Origin: Anaerobiospirillum sp. NML120448
GTDB lineage: Bacteria > Pseudomonadota > Gammaproteobacteria > Enterobacterales > Succinivibrionaceae
Length of the DNA stretch: 46,801 nt
Reading direction: 5' to 3'
Assembly: GCF_023050945.1 (NCBI RefSeq)
Contig: NZ_JALKIM010000026.1
Location: 1-46,801, forward strand
Part shown: piece by piece, positions 8,260-16,423 of the stretch
Layout: each line of letters begins with the position of its first letter
Position numbering within the stretch: the first letter of the stretch is position 1
Program-made: the position numbers and the translations under genes
The notes under the pieces: generated by a model
Databases searched by the model: none
The model's input: only the letters and a program-made list of their open reading frames with translations
Told to the model about the DNA's origin: nothing

Positions 8260-8883
8260 ATGAGTGCTGAGTTTTTATCTATTCACCCAGATAATCCGCA
8301 GCCACGCTTTATTAAAATGGCTTGCAAGATTTTGCGTGACGGCGGTGTAGCCGTAGTGCCAACCGATTCTTCTTATGCTTTATGCTGTCTTATGGAGCAA
8401 AAGAACGCTATGGAGCGTATTGCGCAAATTCGTAAGATCAGTAAGAACCATAACTTTACTTTAATTTGTCGTGATTTATCTGAGCTTTCTACTTATGCCA
8501 AGGTAGATAATAATGTCTTTAGACTGCTCAAAAACAATACTCCAGGAGCTTATACCTTCATTTTACCAGCTACCAAGGATGTGCCTCGTCGTGTGATGAA
8601 TGAAAAGCGCCGTACCATTGGTTTGCGTGTTCCTAAGTGTACTATTTTAGAAGCTTTATTAGAGGAGCTTAATGAGCCTTTAATGAGTTGTTCTTTAATC
8701 TTACCTGATGAGGAAATGGCTGAATCAGATCCTGTGGAAATCAATGACAAGATTGGCTCCATTGTGGATGTGATTATTGATGGCGGTGTATTACACCCTC
8801 ATGCTACTACAGTAATTCGTTTTGAAGACGGTAGCCCTATAGTACGTCGTGTTGGTATTGGTGATCCAAGTCCTTTTGAATAG
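8260..8883 (+). CDS. yciO: YciO, YrdC/Sua5-domain protein
   Basis: The 207-aa protein matches E. coli YciO almost throughout: IHPDNPQPR near the start, PTDSSYALCC, KNAMERIAQIR, HNFTLICRDLSELSTY, NNTPGAYTFIL, VPRRVMNEKRRTIGLRVP and a C-terminal VGIGDPSPF. YrdC-fold proteins bind nucleotide and double-stranded RNA; the catalytic paralogue makes threonylcarbamoyl-AMP for the t6A base of tRNA. Whether YciO itself has that activity in the cell is less certain. The start at 8260 is chosen because AAGGAA lies 7 bases upstream and because the preceding 20 residues encoded from 8200 are absent from the family. TsaB, another t6A protein, lies at 35233, not in the same operon. Confidence 0.93.
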   Translation: MSAEFLSIHPDNPQPRFIKMACKILRDGGVAVVPTDSSYALCCLMEQKNAMERIAQIRKISKNHNFTLICRDLSELSTYAKVDNNVFRLLKNNTPGAYTFILPATKDVPRRVMNEKRRTIGLRVPKCTILEALLEELNEPLMSCSLILPDEEMAESDPVEINDKIGSIVDVIIDGGVLHPHATTVIRFEDGSPIVRRVGIGDPSPFE

Positions 8884-9103
8884 AGCATTTTGTTAGGGCA
8901 GGAAAATAATCGACAACTTACTATTCGCTCTGCGTAAGCTCATCCTTGATAAGGCGCTATTTGCGCCACAATCATTGGCATATACGCTACCGCTATCACT
9001 ATTAATGGTGCTATAACTGATATAAGCACAGGTTTAGGTATAGGTATGGCCACAGGAATGGGAATGGGAGCTGGCACTGGCATTATCAATGCGCTAGTAC
9101 TAA

Positions 9104-9158
9104 GTTGGCACTGCATGGTATGGCACTGCGTTGCATGGCATGGCATGGCATGGCACTA
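9104..9158. repeat. TGGCA/TGGCATGG short tandem repeats
   Basis: The stretch is built of repeated TGGCA and CATGG units (for example GCATGGCATGGCATGGCA around 9133-9155) with imperfect copies on the left. It is a simple-sequence tract; no function is apparent. Confidence 0.6.
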
Positions 9159-9294
9159 TACTTTACTGTACTGCGATACACTAAACAACACTACACCAAA
9201 CCACGCTGTATGGCGCTATGCTGCGCTAGAGATGAAGCTAGAGAGGTTGGTTGGTTAGTTGGCGTGTAATCTTAGGTGCTTACCCAATAGTTAG

Positions 9295-9322
9295 CTCCTG
9301 CCCTAACAGGAGAAGTTTTTTT
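9295..9322 (+). terminator. Hairpin with T7 run, no gene directly upstream
   Basis: CTCCTG (9295-9300) pairs with CAGGAG (9307-9312) over CCCTAA, followed by AAGTTTTTTT. It may end a long yciO 3' untranslated region (yciO stops 412 bases earlier) or an unannotated small transcript. The left arm overlaps the near copy of the window's first 26 bases. Confidence 0.55.
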
Positions 9323-9947
9323 CATGGTCTACTATCTCAGCAGTATTGAAACTGCTCGCTGCTTCTTTGGTCTTTAGATTGGCCCTGATAGTAGGGGCAC
9401 ATCTTACTTCTCTTTGAGAAGCATATATCTCTCCTTAACTAAGATTTCCTTGATTTGCTCAAATTTTTTTAATTTAGTTTTACTTTTTTACTTAAACATT
9501 AGCTAACTTTTAACCTTTAAAAGTTGTTTTTATCGGACTTATTCAAAATTTTCTTATTTTGTGAGACAGCTTGACACAAAATTCACTCAACAAAAGATGA
9601 TTTTAATGTGCGTTTTATATTATTTTCATGAGTATCAATATTAAAGCCAGTAAACAAACTATCAAGGTTTGAGGCCAAGTCTATTTTTAGTCATAGTGAT
9701 AAAAATTATCACAAAAGCCTTATTTGCGAAAAATTGCTCTAGAGAGCAGCTACAGCTGTGCTCGGTCACGCTAAACGCACGCAAAAATATTTTGTAATAA
9801 AATAATGCATCTAGGATAGCATAGTAAATTAGTGATAAAATTGATAAATATGAGCTGGCGCACAGATTACCAAGCATGAAAAACTTAAATTTGTGAGCTC
9901 ACTTGCAAATGAAATTTTCAAAAGTTGGCCTGTGTAGCATATTTGAG

Positions 9948-9971
9948 AAAAGGGGATTTTATTTCCTTTTT
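9948..9971 (+). terminator. Weak orphan terminator
   Basis: AAAAGGGGA (9948-9956) pairs with TTTCCTTTT (9962-9970) using two G-U pairs on the plus strand, with a 5-base loop and a short T-run. No gene lies upstream on this strand. Confidence 0.35.
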
Positions 9972-10087
9972 ACAATTTGCATAATTACAGCAACAAAAGC
10001 GAAGACAAAAATTTTATGTTTTAGCGAAAGATGTTAAAAATTGCTCTTTATCTAGAGTAAGAAATTTTGACTCAACTAAATAAGGAA

Positions 10088-10122
10088 TTAGGCCTTGTAT
10101 AAGGTCTAACTTTTTATTTTTT
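10088..10122 (+). terminator. Strong orphan intrinsic terminator
   Basis: TTAGGCCTT (10088-10096) pairs with AAGGTCTAA (10101-10109), nine pairs with one G-U on the plus strand and a GTAT loop, followed by CTTTTTATTTTTT. This is a textbook terminator but no plus-strand gene precedes it for more than 1 kb, pointing to an unannotated transcript ending here. Confidence 0.65.
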
Positions 10123-10330
10123 CAAAAGGCATCTTAATCAATAAAATCATATTTTTTGTTTTCAAAGGCAAAATACTCTTTAGCTGTCTTAAATTAAGTT
10201 TTCGTTTACTCGTGCTTTAAGCTCAGCAGCTTGCAGTACATATTGTCGCTTTGGACAGTAGTTGTTAGTTAGTTTGTTTTTGAAGTTTAAAGTTAAGGAC
10301 GCAACAATCATTCAGACAAGGAAAGGATAT

Positions 10331-10601
10331 AGCCTGTTAGGTAAAGTTTATAACTTTCTATAGGCTTTGATGCTAGTAGGGACTTAAATTGTAAGATTTA
10401 AGTGGCATAGGATATCTCTAGGAGTAGAGATTTTTACCCAATAGCATCAGTGCAGTTAGCATTTAGTATTTTCTATACTTTTATCCTAACTGCCGCAGCG
10501 AAAACTTTGTAAAGTCCAAGGTGATAAGAGTAGCCACTTGTATGGTCTTATTGTTAGGCGCTGGTTGGTGTAGAGCCAGTAGTTGCACAACAATACTAAG
10601 A
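10331..10601 (+). ncRNA. Candidate structured RNA: hairpins around a three-way junction
   Basis: In order: AGCCT/AGGCT (10331/10362) enclosing AAAGTT/AACTTT; an outer stem TGATGCTA (10368-10375)/TAGCATCA (10442-10449) enclosing ACTTAAAT/ATTTAAGT (10382-10403) and ATCTCTA-GGAG-TAGAGAT (10414-10431); GCAGTTAG (10452)/CTAACTGC enclosing AGTAT/ATACT; ACTTT/AAAGT; GATAAGA (10523)/TCTTAT (10546). TCTTATTGTT can alternatively pair with AACAATACTAAGA at 10589-10601, so two mutually exclusive folds exist. Further hairpins continue to 10770. Five GGA triplets fall in the first 110 bases, one in a hairpin loop. No coding potential or known RNA signature is seen. The strand is provisional because most pairs are Watson-Crick. 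Confidence 0.5.
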
Positions 10602-10628
10602 AATTAGAAGAAAAGATAAGCAAGTAAG

Positions 10629-10770
10629 CTTATTCTTGTATGTCTGTACTGAGAATAAGACCAAATTTTTTCCTAAGCTAAGCATCTTATGCTATGTGCA
10701 TTATGCATTTGATTGCTATCTTAATTTAGGGAAATATTTTTTTGTAAAGAGGACTCCTAGTGAGTCCTTT
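10629..10770. other. Continuation of the hairpin run
   Basis: CTTATTCT (10629-10636)/AGAATAAG (10652-10659) is followed by ACCAAATTTTTT and could end the upstream folded segment. Then come AGCAT-CTT-ATGCT (10681-10693), TGCA-TTA-TGCA (10697-10707) and AGGACTC-CTAGT-GAGTCCT (10750-10768). The short reading frame across this stretch lacks a ribosome binding site. Confidence 0.4.
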
Positions 10771-11090
10771 GCCGTATTTAGCCCTCCTACGCCCAAGCCC
10801 AAGCCCAATCACTATAGCTTGCCTAAACTTACTTTGTTTCTTATTAAGCTTTTGTTGCCATTGGAACCATCGTAGCCGTGGGAGCCATGCTTGAGTGCTA
10901 ATCACATAATCCAAGCTAATAGAACTCTAGTCAAGCAACGCACTGCAAGGGCCTAACATCATGAGTAATAAAGCTTTGAGGCGTTTACAGTTCTTAAGGC
11001 TCTTACAGCCAATTAAAGCCCCTTACAGCCTTATGGCAGGGCAAAGTAAGAACTAAGATTGGTGCTAGAGCTATGGTGGGGAACATTATT

Positions 11091-12224
11091 CTATTGCTCT
11101 TGTATAGCTGCTCCATTGGCTAAGAGACAATTTTTAATGATTGTGTCAGGGGTTGAGGTGTGGGAAAGGGCAATTCCAGACTTCATATTAGGCTCGTTGC
11201 CGTTGTTAATAATATGGCAGGAGTCAATTTGTAGCTTGCTGCTATTTTCTACAACTATGCCCTTGGTGCAGGGGCCGATATTATTATGAATGGTTAAGTT
11301 CTCTAAGGAGAGCTTGAGGCTATTTAGTATGTGAACATTACAAAAAGATGAGTTTTGGCAAGTAATACCACTGACTAAGACCTTTTGTGAATCTTGGATG
11401 AGAATGCTCTTAAGGTTAAATCCTGGCTCTGATTGGGACTGTAAAATAGTCGTTCCTGAGCCATCAATAACGCCCTCTCCGCAAATTTCTACATCATGAG
11501 AGCCAATAATATTGATAAGACCTACAGGTGCGCTCTGAGAAACTCCTGCAATATTAGTTTGCAAACAAGGGTAGGTATCTTTGTCAGCAATAGCAACTAG
11601 GGTGGCGCCTTTTTGTAATACCAGCCTAATACGGGAGGTAAGCTTAATAGCAGAAATTAAGTAAGTGCCAGCAGGCACGATTACCTCACAAGCAATTTGT
11701 GCCCTAGGCAAGCTTTGTCCCTTAGCCTCAGGACAGAAGGGAAGCTCTGTTTTGGCTTTAGTAAATGGAGTTGGACGCTCTTTGCTTTGCTCTGGGCAGC
11801 AAGGCTTCTTGCATCTTGTGGCATCAGTACGGCCATTATTATGTCCCTGCCCATGTTCATACTCTAGACTGGAGGTCTCAGATAGTATGCTATCTTGCTC
11901 GTTAGGTGTTGGCTGGTGCTGTTGCTTGGCAGTTGAATCAAGCAAGATGCCAACATGTTTTTGGTAGATGGCTGCTTGGATGATGCCTTCGACGGAATGG
12001 GCAAAAAAGCGTGCTTGAATAATGGCTTCTTGAATGCTCTTAGTATCATTGGTAATACCATCGCCTGTAGCACCAAAGTCTTTGACATTAAAGCTTTGAG
12101 CTACGCAAATATTCTCTTTAGGAGCTGCTTTAGTTAAAGAGCTGATATTAGCATTAGGACAAATTTCGTTGTTGAGCAGAACAACTCCAGAGGATAAAAC
12201 TTGCGGATCATTATCGAAAGCCAT
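11091..12224 (-). CDS. Shortened parallel beta-helix protein (GH28/pectate-lyase-3-like)
   Basis: NVKDFGATGDGITNDTKSIQ (46-65) is the hallmark N-terminus of GH28 and Pectate_lyase_3 beta-helix enzymes, and VPAGTYLISAIKL (183-195), KGATLVAI and GEGVIDGSG (249-257) follow as in polygalacturonases. The catalytic signatures expected next are replaced: NTDG by CTKG (319-322) and GDDCIAIKSG by NGNEPNMKSG (341-350). The chain ends at residue 377, before the GHG and RxK motifs. A Cys/Lys-rich low-complexity insert occupies about 97-172. There is no signal peptide. Hydrolase activity is therefore unlikely; it may be a degenerating gene or a beta-helix scaffold. The start at 12224 is set by a TAGGAG site 7 bases upstream; an extra 45 upstream codons are open but lack such a site. 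Confidence 0.65.
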   Translation of the reverse strand: MAFDNDPQVLSSGVVLLNNEICPNANISSLTKAAPKENICVAQSFNVKDFGATGDGITNDTKSIQEAIIQARFFAHSVEGIIQAAIYQKHVGILLDSTAKQQHQPTPNEQDSILSETSSLEYEHGQGHNNGRTDATRCKKPCCPEQSKERPTPFTKAKTELPFCPEAKGQSLPRAQIACEVIVPAGTYLISAIKLTSRIRLVLQKGATLVAIADKDTYPCLQTNIAGVSQSAPVGLINIIGSHDVEICGEGVIDGSGTTILQSQSEPGFNLKSILIQDSQKVLVSGITCQNSSFCNVHILNSLKLSLENLTIHNNIGPCTKGIVVENSSKLQIDSCHIINNGNEPNMKSGIALSHTSTPDTIIKNCLLANGAAIQEQ

Positions 12225-12553
12225 AAGAAAACTCCTAATACTTGTAAGGCAAAAAGGTGGGAGCAAAGCCAAGGTTGTTTGATCATGAGCAAAGATAGGT
12301 TCTAACTCATCAACTAAATATAGCACAAAAACCATCACATAGCCCTTATGATGTTGCACTCACTTTTGCAAATTGGGGCACAAGCATTAAGATAAATATA
12401 AAATTAGTCCTTAGATCGCAAAGTTTTAGCTAAGCTTAGCTTATAATTATATAATTCATTACAGACAGCGCTTTTGGCTGTAGCTAAGACCATAAGCTGC
12501 CAATGTGTTCGTTAGATTATAATCTTTTGCTGAATATACCTAGGATACTTTTA
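12225..12553. other. Divergent intergenic region before pgsA
   Basis: The region should carry the promoters of the beta-helix gene (leftward) and pgsA (rightward). An AT-rich segment with TATAAT at 12442-12447 is the only promoter-like element noted. No other gene is seen. Confidence 0.35.
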
Positions 12554-13303
12554 ATGTATAACCTGCCAAATCTGCTCACTATCTTAAGAGTGGCACTTAT
12601 CCCTGTTTTTGTAGGTCTCTTCTATTATCCAACCACCAAAACTAACTTTATGGCAGCTGTTGTCTTTGTGATTGCTGCACTTACCGATCTTTTGGATGGT
12701 TATTTAGCTCGCAAACTTAAGCAAACTACTAAATTTGGTGCTTTTTTAGATCCTGTAGCTGACAAGATCATGGTATGTACTGCTTTAGTATTGATTGTTG
12801 AGTACTATTCCGTTCATGTAAATGAGTTCTTCCCTCATATGAACTTATTAGTCTCTATCCCTGCTATGGTTATTATTGCTCGAGAGATTGTAGTGTCTGC
12901 TTTACGTGAGTGGATGGCTGAGATAGGTCAAAGAGCTCAGGTAGCTGTAAACTGGGTTGGCAAATGGAAGACAGCTATTCAGATGGCTGCAATTGCATTA
13001 TTAATCTATCGTCATAATGAGCCAATGATTTATGCGGCTGTTGGTTTATTATGTGTCGCTACAGTATTAACCATTTGGTCAATGGTGGTTTATCTCAAGG
13101 TTGGTTTAAGCCACATGTCAGAAGAAGCCCCTGTTAAAGAGCCTCAAGTAACAGCCACTGTAGTTGCAAAGAGCAGCAGTCAAGATGCTCAGGTATCTGA
13201 CGCTGCAGCTGCTGACACAGCTGATGGCAAAAATGATTCATTAGCCTCCTCACAGCAAGATGCTCCAAGTGAACCAAAGGCTGATAATGTGCCTAAAGTT
13301 TAA
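12554..13303 (+). CDS. pgsA: Phosphatidylglycerophosphate synthase
   Basis: This integral inner-membrane enzyme transfers phosphatidyl from CDP-diacylglycerol to glycerol-3-phosphate, the committed step to phosphatidylglycerol and cardiolipin. The CDP-alcohol phosphotransferase motif is complete: D45, D48-G49, A52-R53, G62, D66 and D70 in LTDLLDGYLARKLKQ and the following FGAFLDPVAD. The N-terminus YNLPNLLTILRVALIPVF matches the family, and hydrophobic helices fill residues 10-200. The start at 12554 is chosen because AGGA lies upstream and the family begins with MYNLPN; an earlier ATG at 12503 would add 17 residues. The last 50 residues (from about 200) are an Ala/Ser/Asp-rich tail not typical of PgsA. 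A bidirectional terminator follows. Confidence 0.95.
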   Translation: MYNLPNLLTILRVALIPVFVGLFYYPTTKTNFMAAVVFVIAALTDLLDGYLARKLKQTTKFGAFLDPVADKIMVCTALVLIVEYYSVHVNEFFPHMNLLVSIPAMVIIAREIVVSALREWMAEIGQRAQVAVNWVGKWKTAIQMAAIALLIYRHNEPMIYAAVGLLCVATVLTIWSMVVYLKVGLSHMSEEAPVKEPQVTATVVAKSSSQDAQVSDAAAADTADGKNDSLASSQQDAPSEPKADNVPKV

Positions 13304-13327
13304 TTAAAGTTGAACTCTTAGTTAAAA

Positions 13328-13358
13328 GAAAAGGAACCTAAATAGGTTCCTTTTTTTT
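13328..13358. terminator. Bidirectional terminator between pgsA and tusE
   Basis: AAGGAACCT (13331-13339) and AGGTTCCTT (13344-13352) pair over AAAT, with a T8 run on the plus side and AAAAGAA (T-rich on the minus side) on the other. It serves the convergent ends of pgsA and tusE. Confidence 0.9.
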
Positions 13359-13360
13359 GA

Positions 13361-13696
13361 CTAAATACACTTAGCTGGTTTTGGTAGACCTGCTAGTTTG
13401 GCAGCACACTTAGCTGCACCGTCTGGAAAGAGTCGAGCTAATTTTACCGAGGAGGCCAGCTCTTCATGACCTTCTTTTTGCAAGAGTTTAATTAGGCCAC
13501 GAATAGGAGGGGTAGTATCAAACTCCTCATAATACTTGCGTACCATAGCAATAATGACTAAGTGCTCAGCAGTAAGCTCTAAGCCCATTAAAGATGCAAT
13601 ATGATCTCTAAGCCCCTCTGAATAGTCATTTAAACTGAGCAAGTAGCCCTCATCATCAGTAGGGATTTGCTTGCCTTCAAATTCAATATAGCTCAT
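13361..13696 (-). CDS. tusE: TusE/DsrC-family sulfur-relay protein
   Basis: The 111-aa protein matches TusE, the last carrier in the TusA-TusBCD-TusE relay that hands persulfide sulfur to MnmA for 2-thiolation of tRNA wobble uridines. Visible family features are IPTDDEGYLLSLNDYSEGL near the N-terminus, the TTPPIRGLIKLLQ segment and the C-terminal LPKPAKCI with the catalytic penultimate Cys110. It starts 20 bases after the stop of the TPR gene upstream, with AAGGAC as ribosome binding site, so the two are probably co-transcribed. None of tusA-D is in the window. Confidence 0.92.
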   Translation of the reverse strand: MSYIEFEGKQIPTDDEGYLLSLNDYSEGLRDHIASLMGLELTAEHLVIIAMVRKYYEEFDTTPPIRGLIKLLQKEGHEELASSVKLARLFPDGAAKCAAKLAGLPKPAKCI

Positions 13697-13716
13697 AAAA
13701 ACCCAGTCCTTAATAA

Positions 13717-15192
13717 TTAACGCTCTCCTTTGAGCATAATACTACTGCTATTCATTCTCATAGTATGGAATAATACCAATTGAGTCTTTTGCTTGGCAAA
13801 AAATTGATGGGCATGCTGTAGAAATTGCTCAATATCCCAAGCAATAAAGTCAATATAGCCATAATGAGTGCCTGTAGCTCCACCTATAATAGTGGCAAAC
13901 TCCTGTTTGTCCTCATCAAAAGCATCACGTAGATCAAAAGCTTCATCAGAGGTCATATTGGAGAGGTCAAAAGCTAAGAATCCTGCTACAGCGCCATCGG
14001 CGTGCAGCCTGTTAACACTAGACTCATCCAAGGCAAAATAATCACTAAGCAGGCCAATACAATTAGAGCCACCAGCAATGATGTCAGCCCTTAAAGGGAA
14101 TGACTCCTCTTGAGTAGGATTCATCTTGTAGCCAATGTAATTATGGTCTAAAAAGTCTTGAGCACTAAAGTCTATGCTACAGCCGTCTTCTTTGAGCTTA
14201 TCAAGGACACCTTTTAGAGTAATACCAGGCTCTGCTAAAGGCTCATCGAGTACATCCAAATTGTCGATGTAGCGCATATTAATCAGTTCGCCTAAATTAG
14301 TATCGGTCAGCAAAAAGAGTAACCAAGTGGCCTTATTCTTATCATGAGCAATAAGATCGCTAAGTTTAGAGCAATAGCAAGATAGGGTATAAGAGTTTTC
14401 TTTTTCTTGTTTAAGCCATACTTGGACATCACTGCCATCAATTTCAATGTCGTTAACTTTAAGAGCAAAATTGCCTTTGCCTGAACGGCCAATGGTAAAA
14501 GACCAATTTTCTAAGGCCTGCTTAGGAGCATGGTTCATAAAATAGACCAGCTCAAATAATCTCACCACATCGCCCTCAGGTGAGAAGGTGATTTCGTACT
14601 TTGGCCCATGATAGCCCACTTCAAGAGCTAAATCAGCAAAGGTGCGCTTAAAGATCTCTCCAAGCATAGCAATAATAGTAGCGCCATTTTGGTGGGCTTC
14701 ATCTTCGATAAGGGCTTGTCTAATAATAGACTCTTGCTTCAGAAACTCTTGCCAAGTGTCTTTAGTACGTTCAGCAAAACAGCTACTAAAGCTAGGCAGA
14801 GCAATTGCTTGCTCGCAATGCTCAATAAATTCTTCAAGATCTGACTTAGGATTGATTAAAGCATTATCCTCAGGGTGAAGCTCTAAAGCCTGTTTAAAGT
14901 ATTTAAGGGCTAAAGGTTCCTGATCTAAGTAGAAATAAGCGTAAGCTAAGCGAAAATTCCAATTGTAATCCTGATTAAGCTCATACTCTAAAGGTAAGAG
15001 TAAATCTAGAACCTTATACAAAGTGGCTCTATCTTCATAGGATCCTTGATTGGCAACATTATTGTAAGCTCGGGCTAGCTCACAAATCATAGCGCTATTT
15101 CTATCTGTGCTCTCAATAGCCTCTAAGCTCTCAATAATTTTGAGAAATTCACCTTGTTCATGCCACTTTTGGCACTGAGCTAATAAGTCCAT
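13717..15192 (-). CDS. TPR protein with unknown C-terminal domain (491 aa)
   Basis: Residues 1 to about 115 are helical tetratricopeptide-like repeats (CQKWHEQGEFLKIIESLEAI, YAYFYLDQEPLALKYFKQAL, ELHPEDNALI). The remainder contains a mixed alpha/beta region from about residue 180 (HGPKYEITFSPEGDVVRLF) to the end that I do not recognise. No signal peptide or membrane segment is seen, so it is probably cytoplasmic and protein-binding. AAGGAG lies 8 bases before the ATG. It heads a two-gene unit with tusE; whether the link is functional is unknown. Confidence 0.75.
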   Translation of the reverse strand: MDLLAQCQKWHEQGEFLKIIESLEAIESTDRNSAMICELARAYNNVANQGSYEDRATLYKVLDLLLPLEYELNQDYNWNFRLAYAYFYLDQEPLALKYFKQALELHPEDNALINPKSDLEEFIEHCEQAIALPSFSSCFAERTKDTWQEFLKQESIIRQALIEDEAHQNGATIIAMLGEIFKRTFADLALEVGYHGPKYEITFSPEGDVVRLFELVYFMNHAPKQALENWSFTIGRSGKGNFALKVNDIEIDGSDVQVWLKQEKENSYTLSCYCSKLSDLIAHDKNKATWLLFLLTDTNLGELINMRYIDNLDVLDEPLAEPGITLKGVLDKLKEDGCSIDFSAQDFLDHNYIGYKMNPTQEESFPLRADIIAGGSNCIGLLSDYFALDESSVNRLHADGAVAGFLAFDLSNMTSDEAFDLRDAFDEDKQEFATIIGGATGTHYGYIDFIAWDIEQFLQHAHQFFAKQKTQLVLFHTMRMNSSSIMLKGER

Positions 15193-15372
15193 AGTCAGAC
15201 TCCTTTGTTAGTGCAATCTTATTGCTAAACACTGCATTAAACTAGCAGTATTTCAATCTTAGCGTATAAACCACTACAAGGGTACTAGGTTTGGGAAAAA
15301 AGCCTAAGCTTTGCTAGGGATAGCCTCAAAAATGATAAAGAGGGTGAGTGACTGGGGTGACTATGGTGGATA

Positions 15373-15405
15373 CAAAAAACCCAAGCCTTCAAGCTTGGGT
15401 TTTAG
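15373..15405 (-). terminator. Terminator of ribA
   Basis: AAACCCAAGC (15377-15386) and GCTTGGGTTT (15393-15402) form ten perfect pairs over a CTTCAA loop. On the minus strand the stem is followed by TTTTG, 20 bases after the ribA stop. It could also work in the plus direction. Confidence 0.85.
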
Positions 15406-15422
15406 TAAAGAGATAAGCTATT

Positions 15423-16028
15423 TTAATCTTGGTGATGGAGGAGGTGACCCATCTTTTGAGCTTTGATGCGTAAGTAGTCTTCGTTAAACTTATTTTCACC
15501 ATACTCTAATGGTTCACGAGCTACTACTTCAATGCCATGCTGGGCAATGTCGTCAATCTTAGCTGGGTTGTTGGTCATTAAAATAACCTTAGTAAAACCC
15601 ATAGCACGCATCATATCAGCACACAAGCCATAAGTACGACCGTCAGCAGGAAATCCTAGTTGTAAATTAGCCTCAACAGTATCTAAGCCATTATCTTGTA
15701 AACGATAGGCAGCAATTTTGTTAAAAAGACCAATACCACGACCCTCTTGACGCATATAAAGTAAAGCGCCACGACCTTTTTCAGAAATCTTACGTAAAGC
15801 AGCTTCTAATTGAAAACCGCAGTCACAACGTAAAGAGCCAAGAGTATCACCTGTTAAACACTCGGAGTGAATACGGGTAAGTACTGGCTCATCAGTGGTC
15901 AGATCGCCTGCATAAATAATTGCGTGCTCACGTAATTGGTGATCTTTGAACACTTTAATTCTAAACATACCAAAACGACTTGGAAGCAAAGCACTGGTGC
16001 CTTCCTCAAAGATTTGACTTTCTGCCAC
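15423..16028 (-). CDS. ribA: GTP cyclohydrolase II
   Basis: RibA opens the GTP ring and releases formate and pyrophosphate, the first step of riboflavin synthesis. All landmarks are present: the zinc cysteines C57, C68 and C70 in [20 protein letters not shown], the catalytic RQEGRGIG (93-100), and TNNPAKID near the C-terminus. Length 201 aa compares with 196 in E. coli; there is no fused DHBP synthase domain. The start codon is GTG at 16028, preceded by TTAGG. It is a single-gene unit with its own terminator. Confidence 0.96.
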   Translation of the reverse strand: MAESQIFEEGTSALLPSRFGMFRIKVFKDHQLREHAIIYAGDLTTDEPVLTRIHSECLTGDTLGSLRCDCGFQLEAALRKISEKGRGALLYMRQEGRGIGLFNKIAAYRLQDNGLDTVEANLQLGFPADGRTYGLCADMMRAMGFTKVILMTNNPAKIDDIAQHGIEVVAREPLEYGENKFNEDYLRIKAQKMGHLLHHQD

Positions 16029-16423
16029 GATTAATACCTAATAATTCAATAAACTCCTAGCTAATAGTTTACTAAAATTGAGCTATAGCTAGACCACAAA
16101 AATAATTGTCTATTATACCTTAGCACTATTTAGCAAACAGAGTGAATTAATTTTTTTCTCAACAAAACTAGCTGCTTAGTATAAAAAGCTAAAAGAATAG
16201 TACTTTTAGTAGTGAGCACCATATGGTTAAAGTATTGTTTTGAGTTGACAATCATTTATACAAAAGCTGACTTTGCGCTATGATAGTTAAGGTAATTTAG
16301 ATAATATATAGTCTAACTATAAGGTTTTTTTAACTACAGGAGGCATACGGCTTAGAGCTAACAGCAGTCATTTGCTGCTTAAGCATTGTGATTGTTATAG
16401 CGAATTAAGTTGTAGTTTTACAT
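16029..16423. other. Divergent intergenic region ribA/cmk
   Basis: A perfect TTGACA (16245-16250) and a TATGAT (16279-16284) are present but 28 bases apart, so they are not one standard promoter. AGGAGG occurs at about 16340 with no usable start codon after it; it lies about 80 bases before the cmk ATG. AGCAG-TCATT(T)-GCTGCT forms a small hairpin at about 16361-16381. No gene is seen. Confidence 0.4.

Larger units (their letters stand above)
8884..11090. other. Long gene-poor region (2.2 kb)
   Basis: No open frame here has both a start with a ribosome binding site and protein-like content. From the left it holds a GGCGC-TATTT-GCGCC hairpin (8953-8967), a glycine-rich frame without a start codon (about 8950-9105), TGGCA pentamer repeats, terminator hairpins at 9295, 9948 and 10088, and the folded segment starting at 10331. 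After 10870 only short AT-rich sequence with partial repeats is seen. It looks like partly decayed DNA containing small transcripts. Confidence 0.5.

Noticed and set aside
9662-9877. 71-codon minus-strand hydrophobic frame
   Set aside because: Hydrophobic only because of AT-rich sequence; no ribosome binding site and no recognised motif.
10331-10601. RNase P RNA, tmRNA, 6S or SRP RNA
   Set aside because: None of the conserved cores (GAGGAAAGUC, tRNA-like ends with a tag frame, GUCAGGUCCGGAAGGAAGC) is present.
10636-10875. 79-codon plus-strand frame in the gene desert
   Set aside because: No ribosome binding site, composition like AT-rich noncoding DNA, crosses several hairpins.
16245-16284. 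sigma-70 promoter for cmk from TTGACA and TATGAT
   Set aside because: The two hexamers are 28 bases apart, too far for one promoter.
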